The notes: a model not told the origin generated them from the sequence alone. A stretch of 64,000 nt of DNA from Anabaena lutea FACHB-196 (GCF_014698305.1 NZ_JACJST010000001.1:124001-188000), one strand, 5' to 3'. Numbered from the stretch's first letter, positions 8,433 through 16,679 are shown. A program made the numbers and translations.

Positions 8433-8496
8433 GTATTACTAATAGTAATACAAATATTATTGACTCTGTTATGTAGTAATACTACTATTAGTAATA
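8433..8496. promoter_or_regulatory. Palindromic operator candidates (TAGTAATA half-sites)
   Basis: 8433-8451 is a perfect 9+1+9 palindrome (GTATTACTA-A-TAGTAATAC). 8484-8496 (CTATTA-G-TAATAG) is a second palindrome with the same half-site, and a further half-site lies at 8474-8481. They lie between the XRE gene and the divergent 8580 gene. Binding by the XRE protein is inferred. Confidence 0.5.
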
Positions 8497-8507
8497 GAAA
8501 GACATAA

Positions 8508-8549
8508 AGAAAGCGACCACAAACTTTGGTCGGTGCGAGGTCGCTTTCT
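8508..8549 (+). promoter_or_regulatory. Strong 5' hairpin upstream of the 8580 gene
   Basis: An 11-bp perfect stem (AGAAAGCGACC at 8508-8518 with GGTCGCTTTCT at 8539-8549) and a 20-base loop sit 30 bases before the ATG at 8580. No T-run follows directly. It could be a leader structure that affects stability or translation, or a weak terminator for upstream transcription. Confidence 0.4.
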
Positions 8550-8579
8550 CTCAAACCCTAAATAAAGGTTTTTTCTATT

Positions 8580-8825
8580 ATGCCACAGTCATGCTTACAA
8601 GCGCCCGTAACCTTACCTAAGCTCACGGGGCTGGATATCGACAAAGTTCAAGATTTAGATTTTGGTGATCTACACCGTTTATGGCGCGGTACGCAACTAC
8701 TAGGGACTTTTTATCACAGTCTAGATGGCTCTTGGGTTTCCCAGTTCATCAACTCCAATAGCACGCAACGCTGGGTTACTGATTCAGAAGCCATAAACGC
8801 CATTGTCACATCAGAAAAGGCTTAG
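8580..8825 (+). CDS. Hypothetical protein, 81 aa
   Basis: A small soluble protein (…DLDFGDLHRLWRGTQLLGTF then YHSLDGSWVSQFINS) with mixed strands and helices and a C-terminal helix. The pattern W-R/L-G-T..G.FYH..DG.W resembles short cyanobacterial orphans that carry a WxxG repeat-like fold. No function can be given. It is divergent from the XRE gene and probably under its control, as the first gene of a + strand run inside the element. Confidence 0.55.
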   Translation: MPQSCLQAPVTLPKLTGLDIDKVQDLDFGDLHRLWRGTQLLGTFYHSLDGSWVSQFINSNSTQRWVTDSEAINAIVTSEKA

Positions 8826-8884
8826 TAATCCAATCCCTTTAGTAATCAAATCGCACACCAAAGAATCTAAATCTGAGACACACC

Positions 8885-9106
8885 ATGATTAACAACGCTA
8901 AAAAGTACCAAGTACCTGTTCTAGAATCAACATTTGATAGAGTCATGCAGTTGATGGAACAATCTAAGGTAGAGTGGCAAGGTAATCTCAACCACATAGA
9001 TGCTTTCTTATTGGCATCAGAGAATGATAGAGGGTTGATAAATAAGCTTACTCCTTACAAGAGTAACAAGGCTCGAAATATTGTTTATGTGGATTACTTC
9101 GGATAG
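8885..9106 (+). CDS. Hypothetical protein, 73 aa
   Basis: A small basic/acidic helical protein (YQVPVLESTFDRVMQLMEQS, then KVEWQGNLNHIDAFLLASEN). No family recognised. It lies 59 bases downstream of the 8580 gene on the same strand and is followed by a good terminator, so the pair may form one short transcript. Confidence 0.5.
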   Translation: MINNAKKYQVPVLESTFDRVMQLMEQSKVEWQGNLNHIDAFLLASENDRGLINKLTPYKSNKARNIVYVDYFG

Positions 9107-9147
9107 ATATACCGTCTCAATCACCACAAAAATATAGTTAGCCTCAG

Positions 9148-9174
9148 ATACCCTCTACCTAGAGGGTATTTTTA
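9148..9174 (+). terminator. Rho-independent terminator
   Basis: Stem ATACCCTCT (9148-9156) with AGAGGGTAT (9161-9169), loop ACCT, followed by a T-run. It ends the 8580/8885 transcript. Confidence 0.8.
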
Positions 9175-9206
9175 TACCATAATGAGGCTAGAGTTATTTA
9201 ACTATT

Positions 9207-9602
9207 ATGAATAAACATTTTAGCATACTACTCGTTTTATTCTTATTTATTCTTATAATGCCCGCTAATGCAGAAGTGACTTGGATTCCTGGTAAAGCAG
9301 GAACTGGTGAAAGATTAGGTCTAGTCAATAAACCTGTTACCGTTGATTACCTTGGTATTACCCGTTTCCGCTACGCAATCCAGGATAACCAGGGATACCG
9401 GGAACGGTCAGCAGCTACCCCTTGGTGTCTTGACGGCAAAATAGATTTAGATTACCGACACAACCCTATGATCTACAAGATACCCTCATGGTGGGCTGAG
9501 GTTGAGGATGGTGTGATATTTGTTGAGGCTGAATCACAAGTAGCGATCGCATTGCTAACCGATGTCTGCAAAGCTGCCAAGTTCACCACTAAGTCGCATT
9601 AA
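9207..9602 (+). CDS. Small exported protein, 131 aa
   Basis: An N-terminal signal peptide (MNKHFSILLVLFLFILIMPA, then NA-E) with a typical ANA cleavage site near residue 23. The mature part is about 108 residues, rich in Trp, Tyr and Arg, with two Cys (PWCLDG and TDVCKAA) that could pair in the periplasm. No family recognised. It starts after a terminator, so it has its own promoter. Its last codon overlaps the end of the right-hand integrase (stops at 9600-9602 and 9599-9601), so the two genes converge. Confidence 0.65.
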   Translation: MNKHFSILLVLFLFILIMPANAEVTWIPGKAGTGERLGLVNKPVTVDYLGITRFRYAIQDNQGYRERSAATPWCLDGKIDLDYRHNPMIYKIPSWWAEVEDGVIFVEAESQVAIALLTDVCKAAKFTTKSH

Positions 9603-10696
9603 TCTATTGGTAACTTCGGCAACTCCGGTCTATTTATCATGTGACCGTAGTTTTTAATAATCATCGAGATGTCCTTATGCCCTGCCAGATACGCTACCCC
9701 GGTCAACGGTATTCCCTGGTCTATGGCGTGACTCACCATTGTATGCCTCGTTGTGTAGGGTTTACGGTAAGGTATTTCCTGATGTTTAAGCACCTTAACC
9801 CAATATGATTTTCTAAAGGTATCCTGGTCGATATGTTTACCCCGTGGTGTGGTGAATACCAGATCATCAGGGTTAGCGCCTACTGGCTTAATCTCCTCAA
9901 GTAGCGATCGCAGATGATCAGGTAAACTCAGGTATCTGATATCCCCCGTCTTAGTACCTTTCCTTATCCTCTGGTAGCCGTTCCCGGTCACATCTTTAGA
10001 TAAGCTTTCTTTGATTACTACCTCACCCTTGAGTAAATCAATGTGTTGCCAGCACAAACCTATCGCTTCAGAAGTCCGGCAACCAGTAATCAACAGGAAC
10101 TTCACAAACGGGGTGTAGTGTGGGTATAGTTTATCAAAACCCTCTATGATTAACCTAACCTCTTCCGATGTAAACGGTTTAATATCCTTCGGCTTATCAC
10201 CGCGAGTTTTGATTGATTGGTATGGGTTAGATTCTAAATACCCTTGAGTTATCCCCCAACTACAACATGATTTGATTAAACTTATACGCTCTTTTAGGGT
10301 AGCTGAGGCTAGATTAAGCTTATTTAGCCAGCTTACATCCGTTAAATCTGGAGAAGCTTTAGAAATCATGACGCGCACCCATCGGTAATGAGTAGCCCTG
10401 GCAGATTCAGAGACATCTAAAGAACTTACCCAGAGATCCCAGAGTTGTAGTAGCGTGGTAGGTTTACAGACCTCCTGAGACTTCTTAGGTGCTAACCTAT
10501 AGCGATTTAAAGTCTGGTCAAAGTTCCCAGCTAATATATCATTCTGTATCTGAGTTGCAATCGCTCTGGCATTGGCTAGATCCCTTTTGGTGTTGTAGTG
10601 ACCACCGGGGATGGGATTGAATGAGTAGCGTTTACCGCCGTAGCTAAACTTGAGTTGGATATTCCCATTGTGATTAATCGGTTTTATTTCTCTCAC
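9599..10696 (-). CDS. Tyrosine recombinase/integrase (right end of element)
   Basis: 365 residues, GTG start. The N-terminal SH3/arm-binding-like part (IQLKFSYGGKRYSFNPIPGG, then HYNTKRDLANARAIA) and a core-binding domain precede the catalytic domain. Visible catalytic residues are Arg207 (TGCRTSEA), Arg317-His318 (TTRHT), the late His of AGHKD and Tyr350 (KNYGHM). It is related to, but clearly different from, the left recombinase. The gene starts 64 bases inside the right att repeat and points inward, a mirror image of the left end. TGTCCC boxes overlap its start region. They could serve both as arm sites and for autoregulation. Confidence 0.93.
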   Translation of the reverse strand: MREIKPINHNGNIQLKFSYGGKRYSFNPIPGGHYNTKRDLANARAIATQIQNDILAGNFDQTLNRYRLAPKKSQEVCKPTTLLQLWDLWVSSLDVSESARATHYRWVRVMISKASPDLTDVSWLNKLNLASATLKERISLIKSCCSWGITQGYLESNPYQSIKTRGDKPKDIKPFTSEEVRLIIEGFDKLYPHYTPFVKFLLITGCRTSEAIGLCWQHIDLLKGEVVIKESLSKDVTGNGYQRIRKGTKTGDIRYLSLPDHLRSLLEEIKPVGANPDDLVFTTPRGKHIDQDTFRKSYWVKVLKHQEIPYRKPYTTRHTMVSHAIDQGIPLTGVAYLAGHKDISMIIKNYGHMINRPELPKLPID

Positions 10697-10721
10697 TGTC
10701 CCTAAACTGTCCCTTGAATCT

Positions 10722-10735
10722 GGGACAGTTAGCGG
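10722..10735 (-). promoter_or_regulatory. Subterminal repeat, candidate arm-type recombinase site (right)
   Basis: Exact reverse complement of 468-481 (CCGCTAACTGTCCC read on the minus strand). Further TGTCCC boxes lie in direct orientation at 10697-10702 and 10708-10713, just upstream of the right integrase start. Inferred arm-type sites. Confidence 0.45.
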
Positions 10736-10760
10736 CTAGACCTGCGAGAGTAAAGCAAAG

Positions 10761-10822
10761 CATTACGCCATAACTGCAACTTTTAATAATCCCCGCTATA
10801 GTAATCCTATAGCGGGTTTTTT
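10761..10822. other. Right attachment-like repeat (attR) with terminator hairpin
   Basis: Right copy of the direct repeat. The hairpin is perfect here (10-bp stem, 10792-10801 with 10807-10816) and followed by six T residues. A single base differs from the left copy (A at 10809 against G at 392). Confidence 0.7.
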
Positions 10823-10910
10823 GATGTGATTATCACCTCAGATGAACAAAAACAAAAGTCAGGAAATGTGAGCAATTGTTAGACTTTACAGGACTTACGC
10901 AACTGGCATA

Positions 10911-11843
10911 TTAGCCACCGATAGTCGTTGTGCGCTCAACCAAAGGAGGGGCGCTGGCTCCATTACCTTGAGTCTGTCCGGGGTGTGGTGTATCGTGTAG
11001 GCGTGGATCAGGAGGTGATAGTTGGGGTTCTGGCCCTAACGGTTGGGGATGTGCCACATACTCGAATTCCCCTTTACCGTCCATAGAGCGTCCTTTTGCC
11101 CAGCGACCTTCTTCGCTTTGAGTGCCTTCTGAATGATTCCAGAATTGATAGGCAAATTCGTGTTTTTCCAAGTTTTGGGGGAAGGAACTGGGAACAGGAG
11201 TGGTTTCTATACCAGAGCTTTCTATTTCTTCAATGGCTGCTAACCACTGGTTTTGATGCATGGTGTCACGAGCGATTAAGAAACTCAGGGTATCTTTGAC
11301 CCCTGGGTCGTCGCTCATCTCATACAGCCTCACTGCTTGCAAACGTCCCTGAGTTTCAGCGTGGAGATTAGCTCGAAAATCTGCCAACAGATTACCACTG
11401 GAGGCAATAAAGCGACCGTTCCAAGGAAAGCCCACACTGTCGGCTGCCTGCGCTCCTAAACCAGTGACAATGGTATGCTGGGGGTTCATTGCCGCTGCGA
11501 TCACATCTGTAATTACATCCAGTGGGCTAGTACCACCCATAACTGCACCGACAACAGGGTCTTCTGCGGCTTGTTCTTGCAATTTCAGCGGTGCTTTATC
11601 GAGCAAATGACCAATTAAGGTGGAGAGGATCTCAATATGCCCAATTTCCTCAGTACCTGTATCTAACAACATATCTCGATATTTGGCAGGCCCGCGACTA
11701 TTCCAACCCTGAAACAGGTACTGCATCATCACGGTCATTTCCCCAAAAACGCCACCTATAAGTTCCTGGACTTTCTTGGCGTAGATTGGATCTGGTCGTT
11801 GGGGCGGTGTGTAATACTGTAGTCTCTTGTTGTGATAAAACAT
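10911..11843 (-). CDS. Manganese catalase
   Basis: 310 residues, the usual length for cyanobacterial Mn-catalases. The four-helix ferritin-like core carries the di-manganese ligands: Glu in FGEMTVMMQYLFQ, Glu/His in GTEEIGHIEILS, then LHAETQGR and DTMHQNQWLAAIEE. It disproportionates hydrogen peroxide without haem, in the cytosol. The C-terminus (from ~260) is Pro/Gly-rich and unstructured, as in related proteins. It is the first gene to the right of the integrated element and has its own spacer on both sides. It is related to the Anabaena KatA/KatB Mn-catalases; which of the two it matches was not decided. Confidence 0.95.
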   Translation of the reverse strand: MFYHNKRLQYYTPPQRPDPIYAKKVQELIGGVFGEMTVMMQYLFQGWNSRGPAKYRDMLLDTGTEEIGHIEILSTLIGHLLDKAPLKLQEQAAEDPVVGAVMGGTSPLDVITDVIAAAMNPQHTIVTGLGAQAADSVGFPWNGRFIASSGNLLADFRANLHAETQGRLQAVRLYEMSDDPGVKDTLSFLIARDTMHQNQWLAAIEEIESSGIETTPVPSSFPQNLEKHEFAYQFWNHSEGTQSEEGRWAKGRSMDGKGEFEYVAHPQPLGPEPQLSPPDPRLHDTPHPGQTQGNGASAPPLVERTTTIGG

Positions 11844-12103
11844 TTGGATTCCTCGTTGGTTGCAGATGCCACTGAAGACAAAATCAAACTAGTTGGCAAA
11901 CTTTTATCTGATATTTGTGCAGCTTCTCTTTTCTAGAAAACTAACCAAATCTTTGATCTTCATCAGCCTCTAGTTAGATCAAAAAAATACTTTTAAATTA
12001 AGTATTTGGGTTCATTTTTACTTTTTCCATTTATGTCTGGAGATGGAAAAATGATGGCGATAGATGTAAAGCTGAAAAGCTTATACATTAATATTTTCAG
12101 CAT

Positions 12104-12131
12104 CCAAAATCTAAAATCCAAAATCCAAAAT
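12104..12131. repeat. STRR: AAAATCC-type heptamers
   Basis: About four imperfect copies of AAAATCC lie just downstream of the stop codon of the 12134 gene. No function is visible. Confidence 0.7.
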
Positions 12132-12133
12132 TA

Positions 12134-13144
12134 TTACCCTCTGTTTTTCAAGGTTTGTACTGCTAATAACGCTAAAACACCTGTAGCCGCTATCGCTCCC
12201 CATTGCAACAGGGGATTTTTATCTAAGGCATCAAAAAAGCTGGGGATGACTTGTGTTTTATAGTCCCCATCTATTCTGTCGTGTTCGGGAACAGGCTGAT
12301 AAAAGTTATTTGGTGCGTTTTCAGATTTTGGCTCAGAACTACGCTGTAAATCAAAACCGATGGTTAGTAACAGTGAATCTACTAGCCCAGGAGAAAGTCG
12401 TTGTAATACATCTAACACTTTGGCTGCATCACCAACTAAAAGATCACGAGTTGGGTGTTCCGCTACATAGACGACTGCATCAGCTACCAGCCTGGGGTCG
12501 TAGTAAGGTGGTATACCGGCTGGTTTTACGCCTAACTTAGTTAAACCATTATTCCAAAATGGGGTATTAATTACCGCAGGTTTGATACTTGTGACACTAA
12601 TTGGCCATTTATCATGCTGTAACTCTATCCGCATGGCTTCCACAAAGCCTTCAATTCCATGTTTTGCGGCAGAGTAAGCACTTTGATAAGGAAGCGATCG
12701 CCTACCTTCCATTGAAGAAATATGAATTAGCGCCCCTCTTCCTTCCCGCTTCAAATGGGGTAAAGCAGCCATTGCGCCATAAGCTTGTCCAACTAAGTCC
12801 ACATCAATAACGTGCTTAAATTCTTCTGGTTTTGTGTTGTCGAAAGTGGCAAAAAGCCCTACTGCGGGAGTATGCACCCAAGTATCAATTCGCCCAAATG
12901 TTTCTACCGTCTTATCTGCGATCGCATTTACCTGCTCAAATTCCTGCACATCAGCAACAATGGAAGTTGCTTCACCGCCAAAACTGCGAATTTCCTCCAC
13001 CACAGACTTTAACCCTGACTCACTCCGGGCGGAAACTACAACTTTTGCACCCCGTCGAGCAAATTGTAAAGCTGTTTCTCGGCCAATACCGCTAGAAGCA
13101 CCAACAACGGAAACAACTTGTTGATTTATCGGCTTTAATTGCAT
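12134..13144 (-). CDS. Short-chain dehydrogenase with C-terminal membrane segment
   Basis: 336 residues from the ATG at 13144, chosen because AAGGAG lies 8 bases upstream; an in-frame TTG at 13162 would overlap that site. The Rossmann motif VGASSGIGRETA and the catalytic SSMEG...YQSAYSAAKHG place it in the classical SDR family (NAD(P)-dependent oxidoreductase). After ~250 residues there is an extra tail that ends in a hydrophobic segment (WGAIAATGVLALLAVQTL) plus KNRG, suggesting a membrane anchor. The substrate is unknown. It sits between Mn-catalase and an alpha/beta hydrolase, next to the PHA genes, on the same strand as all of them. Confidence 0.88.
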   Translation of the reverse strand: MQLKPINQQVVSVVGASSGIGRETALQFARRGAKVVVSARSESGLKSVVEEIRSFGGEATSIVADVQEFEQVNAIADKTVETFGRIDTWVHTPAVGLFATFDNTKPEEFKHVIDVDLVGQAYGAMAALPHLKREGRGALIHISSMEGRRSLPYQSAYSAAKHGIEGFVEAMRIELQHDKWPISVTSIKPAVINTPFWNNGLTKLGVKPAGIPPYYDPRLVADAVVYVAEHPTRDLLVGDAAKVLDVLQRLSPGLVDSLLLTIGFDLQRSSEPKSENAPNNFYQPVPEHDRIDGDYKTQVIPSFFDALDKNPLLQWGAIAATGVLALLAVQTLKNRG

Positions 13145-13205
13145 AGATGCGACTCCTTTCAATCTTCAACAAAATTACGACTGACACAAAATATCTCTAA
13201 AACTC

Positions 13206-14108
13206 TTACTCTCTGTGCCTCTGCGCCTCTGCGTGAGACAAATTCATACTTTGATTCACCAACACTAGAAACTTGTTTAACTCAGTAGTGAATAATTCAG
13301 GACACTCAACTTGAGGTATATGTCCACAGTTGGGTATTAAAGCCAGGTGTCCTTGTTTGAGACGACTAACAGCATTTTGAGCTTGGTTATTTGGTAAAAC
13401 TAAATCATTGATTCCCCAGATAATCAGAGTTGGCATTTGCAACTGGGGGAGAGAATCAAGTATGATTTGATGCTGTCCAAATAAATTTAATTGGGCGCGA
13501 AGAGCAGATAAAGCAGCCTCTAAAAAGCCCGGTATTTTAGCCATGCGCTCCTGTTCTGCTATCCATTGAGAAGGAACTTTCACAGGTTGGGCAAACAGCA
13601 GTACAGCCCGTGATAAAGCCCGCTGCGTTGCTCCTAGAGAAGTTTTGCACCAAGCGATCGCTAATTCTCCATATACAGGTAAAGTTAAATTCGACAGAAT
13701 GGGGTTAACGATGTTGCTAAATCCCATACTATCTACCAGCACTAAAGCCGCTACTTGTTCAGGTTTTGATAACGCCAAACGCATGGAAATCATTCCACCC
13801 AGAGAATTACCAACCAATACAGCTTTTTGAATTTCTAGAGTTTTGAGAAAATCGGCTAAGAACTGGGTGAGAAAATCAAGGGAATAATCGCGTTTTGGTT
13901 TATCACTTTCGCCACTACCAGGTAGATCAATTGCTAAAACACGGTGATTGGTTGCTAGTTTGGGTAGTACCCAAGACCAATCAATAACGCTTTCACCAAC
14001 TCCATGTAATAAGACTAAAGGTGGATCGTTGTTACCTGCTGTCCAGTAGCGGATGTTTAAGCCACTGACATCTATATATTTTTCTTTTGTTACAGTTTCT
14101 GTAGTCAT
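13206..14108 (-). CDS. Alpha/beta-fold hydrolase
   Basis: 300 residues. Oxyanion motif LLHGVGES, nucleophile elbow GNSLGG (Ser), Asp in IIWGINDLV and His in CGHIPQVE complete a normal catalytic triad. The protein is probably a soluble esterase or lipase-like enzyme. The last residues (LSHAEAQRHRE) are translated from a dispersed repeat of the CTCTGCGCCTCTGCGTGAG type that also occurs in nearby spacers. The C-terminus has therefore been rewritten by a repeat. It lies 81 bases before phaB on the same strand. A role in PHA turnover is possible but not supported by any specific motif. Confidence 0.88.
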   Translation of the reverse strand: MTTETVTKEKYIDVSGLNIRYWTAGNNDPPLVLLHGVGESVIDWSWVLPKLATNHRVLAIDLPGSGESDKPKRDYSLDFLTQFLADFLKTLEIQKAVLVGNSLGGMISMRLALSKPEQVAALVLVDSMGFSNIVNPILSNLTLPVYGELAIAWCKTSLGATQRALSRAVLLFAQPVKVPSQWIAEQERMAKIPGFLEAALSALRAQLNLFGQHQIILDSLPQLQMPTLIIWGINDLVLPNNQAQNAVSRLKQGHLALIPNCGHIPQVECPELFTTELNKFLVLVNQSMNLSHAEAQRHRE

Positions 14109-14155
14109 TTTTTGTAAAGGTGTTTTTGAATAACCAATGAATTGAAAGCTTTTAC

Positions 14156-14185
14156 TATTCCCTATTCCCTGTTCCCTGTTCCCTA
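14156..14185. repeat. STRR: TATTCCC/TGTTCCC heptamers
   Basis: Four 7-base units lie between phaB and the hydrolase gene. Confidence 0.75.
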
Positions 14186-14189
14186 TCTT

Positions 14190-14909
14190 CTACGTATGAT
14201 GTGCGCCGTTAACTCGCAAAACTGTTCCGGTAATGTAGCTACTAGCTAAGGGTGAAAGTAGGAAGGCTACAGCCCAAGCGATTTCTTCGGGTTTACCAAA
14301 GCGTGATAGGGGAATTTCTGATAAAATTCGTTGTTTTACTTTGTCAGAAATGGGGTTAAGCATATCGGTTTCAATGAATCCCGGTGCTACTGCATTTACT
14401 CGCACTCCATACCTGGCGGCTTCTTTGGCTAATGATTTGGTGAAACCTATTACTGCTGCTTTGGATGCTGCATAATTAGTTTGTCCGAGGTTTCCCTGTT
14501 CGCCGGAAATTGAGGAAATACAAACTACTGAACCGGAACGGCGATCGTACATTTTGGGAATAATCGGTTGGAGGGTGTTGTAAACTCCTTTTAAGTTTGT
14601 ATCTATGACTGCATCCCAGTCTGCACTTGTTACCTTGGGGAAAAAGTTGTCTTTGGTGATGCCGGCATTAGCTACTATTCCGTCAATTGCACCGAGTTGT
14701 TTTTCTACTTGTTCTGCTACTTGTGCCATGCCGATTTTATCGGTGACATCTGCGGATATTGCGAGTGTGCCAAGTTGGGGTGTGTGGATACTGCGGTAGG
14801 TGTAGGCTACTTTGCTTCCTAACTCTAAAAGCAAGTTGACGATCGCACTTCCTATGCCTCGATTTCCACCTGTGACTAAAATTACTTGATCTTCTAATCC
14901 TAAGGTCAT
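14190..14909 (-). CDS. phaB: Acetoacetyl-CoA reductase (PhaB-type SDR)
   Basis: 239 residues. TGGNRGIG is the NADPH-binding loop, VANAGI the NAG motif, and SSISGEQGNLGQTNYAASKA supplies the Ser-Tyr-Lys catalytic set. The GQTNYAASKA stretch is typical of PhaB and its close relative FabG. Context decides: phaA lies 63 bases upstream on the same strand and a PHA synthase follows in the cluster. The enzyme would reduce acetoacetyl-CoA to (R)-3-hydroxybutyryl-CoA, the monomer for polyhydroxybutyrate. FabG function remains possible on sequence alone. Confidence 0.88.
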   Translation of the reverse strand: MTLGLEDQVILVTGGNRGIGSAIVNLLLELGSKVAYTYRSIHTPQLGTLAISADVTDKIGMAQVAEQVEKQLGAIDGIVANAGITKDNFFPKVTSADWDAVIDTNLKGVYNTLQPIIPKMYDRRSGSVVCISSISGEQGNLGQTNYAASKAAVIGFTKSLAKEAARYGVRVNAVAPGFIETDMLNPISDKVKQRILSEIPLSRFGKPEEIAWAVAFLLSPLASSYITGTVLRVNGAHHT

Positions 14910-14972
14910 ATTTTTATCTCACGCAGAGGCGCGGAGGCGCGAAGAAATAGAGAAACAGAGTTTGGTGTAAAT

Positions 14973-16166
14973 TTACCTGAGTCTTTCTAATGCGATCGCT
15001 GTTCCTCCTCCGCTACCATGACAAACTGCGGCTAGTCCTAAATGTCCGTTTTTTTGTTGTAGGGCGTTGAGAAGGGTAACTAAAATTCGCGCTCCTGAAG
15101 CACCTAAAGGATGTCCTAGTGCGATCGCTCCCCCAAAAACGTTTAATTTCTCTTGGGGAACTCCTAGTAAGCGATTAAATAAGGCGTTACTTAAAGCGAA
15201 GGCTTCGTTGTTTTCAAATAAGTCAAAGTCATAGATTTTCATTTTCAGTTTTTCTAACAGTTTATTTACAGCTAAAATCGGCGCTTCGGGAAATCGCCAA
15301 GCTTCTCCTCCTGTCCATGTTCCACCTATTAATCTGGCTATTGGTTGAAGTTGATGCTGTTCTACTGCTGTTTTACTTGCTAAAACTAAGGCGGCTGCAC
15401 CATCTGATATTTGACTACTGTTACCAGCGGTAAAAACTCCATCTTCTCTAAATGTGGGTTTCAATTTTGCCAGACTTTCTAAACTTGTTTCTGGGCGAAT
15501 TCCTTCATCTTGATCAATAATTTGGTTGCCTTTTTTTCCTTCAATTTTAATTGGTGTAATTTCCTGTTTGAGCAGTCCGTTTGCGGTAGCTTCTGTTGCT
15601 CTTTGTTGTGAATAAAAAGCAATTTCATCTAACTCGGTTCGGGTAATTTGGTAAGTTGTTGCTAATCGTTCTGCTTGTTCTCCCATTGTTTCCCCACTGA
15701 TGGGATCTGTGAGTCCGTCATCAACTAAAATATCCCTGAGTTGTTCTGGTGAATTCTGTAAAAATTTATATCCCCAGCGAGCGCGGTGTGAAAGTAAAAA
15801 CCCGGTTTGAGACATAGATTCCATCCCTCCAGTCAGCACTAAATCAGCTTCACCGGAACGAATTGCTGTAGCAGCATTGATTGCGCTCATCATTCCCGAC
15901 GAACACACCATATCTACTGCATAACCGTTTACTGTGTCAGGAATCCCAGTTTGGAAAGCTGCTTGACGGGGTAATGACTGTCCGTGTCCGGCTCTGAGTA
16001 CATTACCAAAAATATATAAGTCTAAAGCCTCTCCCGAAATTCCCGCTTTTTCTAAAGCCGCACTCATTGCGATCGCACCCAAATCTACTGGTGACAAATC
16101 TGCTAAAACACCGCCAAATTTACCCAGTGGTGTGCGTACTGCTGAGACAATATAAGCTTCTTGCAT
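14973..16166 (-). CDS. phaA: Acetyl-CoA C-acetyltransferase (beta-ketothiolase)
   Basis: 397 residues, normal for biosynthetic thiolases. The acyl-carrying Cys is in VDMVCSSGMMSAI. The other catalytic groups are in NEAFA, GHPLGASGAR (His) and AAVCHGSGGG (second Cys; the usual CIGGG is CHGSGGG here). It condenses two acetyl-CoA to acetoacetyl-CoA, the first step of PHB synthesis, and passes the product to PhaB, which is encoded immediately downstream. The 63-base spacer contains a GCAGAGGCG-type dispersed repeat, so co-transcription is likely but not certain. Confidence 0.92.
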   Translation of the reverse strand: MQEAYIVSAVRTPLGKFGGVLADLSPVDLGAIAMSAALEKAGISGEALDLYIFGNVLRAGHGQSLPRQAAFQTGIPDTVNGYAVDMVCSSGMMSAINAATAIRSGEADLVLTGGMESMSQTGFLLSHRARWGYKFLQNSPEQLRDILVDDGLTDPISGETMGEQAERLATTYQITRTELDEIAFYSQQRATEATANGLLKQEITPIKIEGKKGNQIIDQDEGIRPETSLESLAKLKPTFREDGVFTAGNSSQISDGAAALVLASKTAVEQHQLQPIARLIGGTWTGGEAWRFPEAPILAVNKLLEKLKMKIYDFDLFENNEAFALSNALFNRLLGVPQEKLNVFGGAIALGHPLGASGARILVTLLNALQQKNGHLGLAAVCHGSGGGTAIALERLR

Positions 16167-16406
16167 ACTGCTCCATCAATATATTTTTTTATCTCACGCA
16201 GAGGCTCGGCAGCGCAGTTGAGGGGGTTTTCTGTGATCTCTCTAAATACATGAAAATCAAACTTTAAATTCCATTATTTTTAACTTTAGAATATAAAAAA
16301 ATATTTATTAACAAATCACTCTTAAGAAATAAATAAAATCTTATATATATAGTTACTTTAGAATTGAGTTTGAATCAAATAATATCATCCAATAGGAGTA
16401 ATCATA

Positions 16407-16670
16407 ATGGATCTTTTCAATAACTTTGAGCAGTTCTTTCGACAATTAAATGAATTCCAAAGTATTATTTTCGATAATTGGACTTCAACTTTATCGAGTA
16501 TGCAGAATCTCAATTTATCAAATCCCCCAGAAAATTTAGAGCAAAGTATGAAACTACAAGAAGACTTAGTGAAAAACTCTTTAGAATTCCAAGAACAAGT
16601 AAATCGTTTCTCCATCGACACGCAAAGAAAATTGTGGGATAGTTATTTTAAAATGATGCGTAAATCATAA
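16407..16670 (+). CDS. phaP: Small phasin-like protein
   Basis: 87 residues with ATG 10 bases after AGGAG. The protein is amphipathic and helical (LFNNFEQFFRQLNEFQSIIF, then NSLEFQEQVNRFSIDTQRKL) with a C-terminal WDSYFKMMRKS. It has the size and character of the granule-coating phasins of cyanobacteria (for example the <100-aa PhaP of Synechocystis). It lies between phaA and phaC but on the opposite strand, with its own promoter. It would bind PHB granules and control their number and size. The family assignment rests on context and composition, so the symbol is tentative. Confidence 0.65.
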   Translation: MDLFNNFEQFFRQLNEFQSIIFDNWTSTLSSMQNLNLSNPPENLEQSMKLQEDLVKNSLEFQEQVNRFSIDTQRKLWDSYFKMMRKS

Positions 16671-16679
16671 ACCAATTAA

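Larger units (their letters stand above)
344..10822. mobile_element. Putative integrative element with a tyrosine recombinase at each end
   Basis: A 48-bp perfect direct repeat (344-391 and 10761-10808), extending to about 60 bp with one mismatch, brackets this segment. Just inside each copy lies a tyrosine recombinase gene, and both read inward. The interior holds genes typical of plasmids or satellites: a VapE-like P-loop protein, a short ribbon-helix-helix protein, an XRE regulator and many orphans, with no capsid, tail or conjugation genes. DUF4912 to the left and Mn-catalase to the right look like chromosomal genes. I infer that the repeats are attL and attR. The class (satellite, plasmid-like or mobilizable) cannot be fixed from sequence alone. 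Confidence 0.75.
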
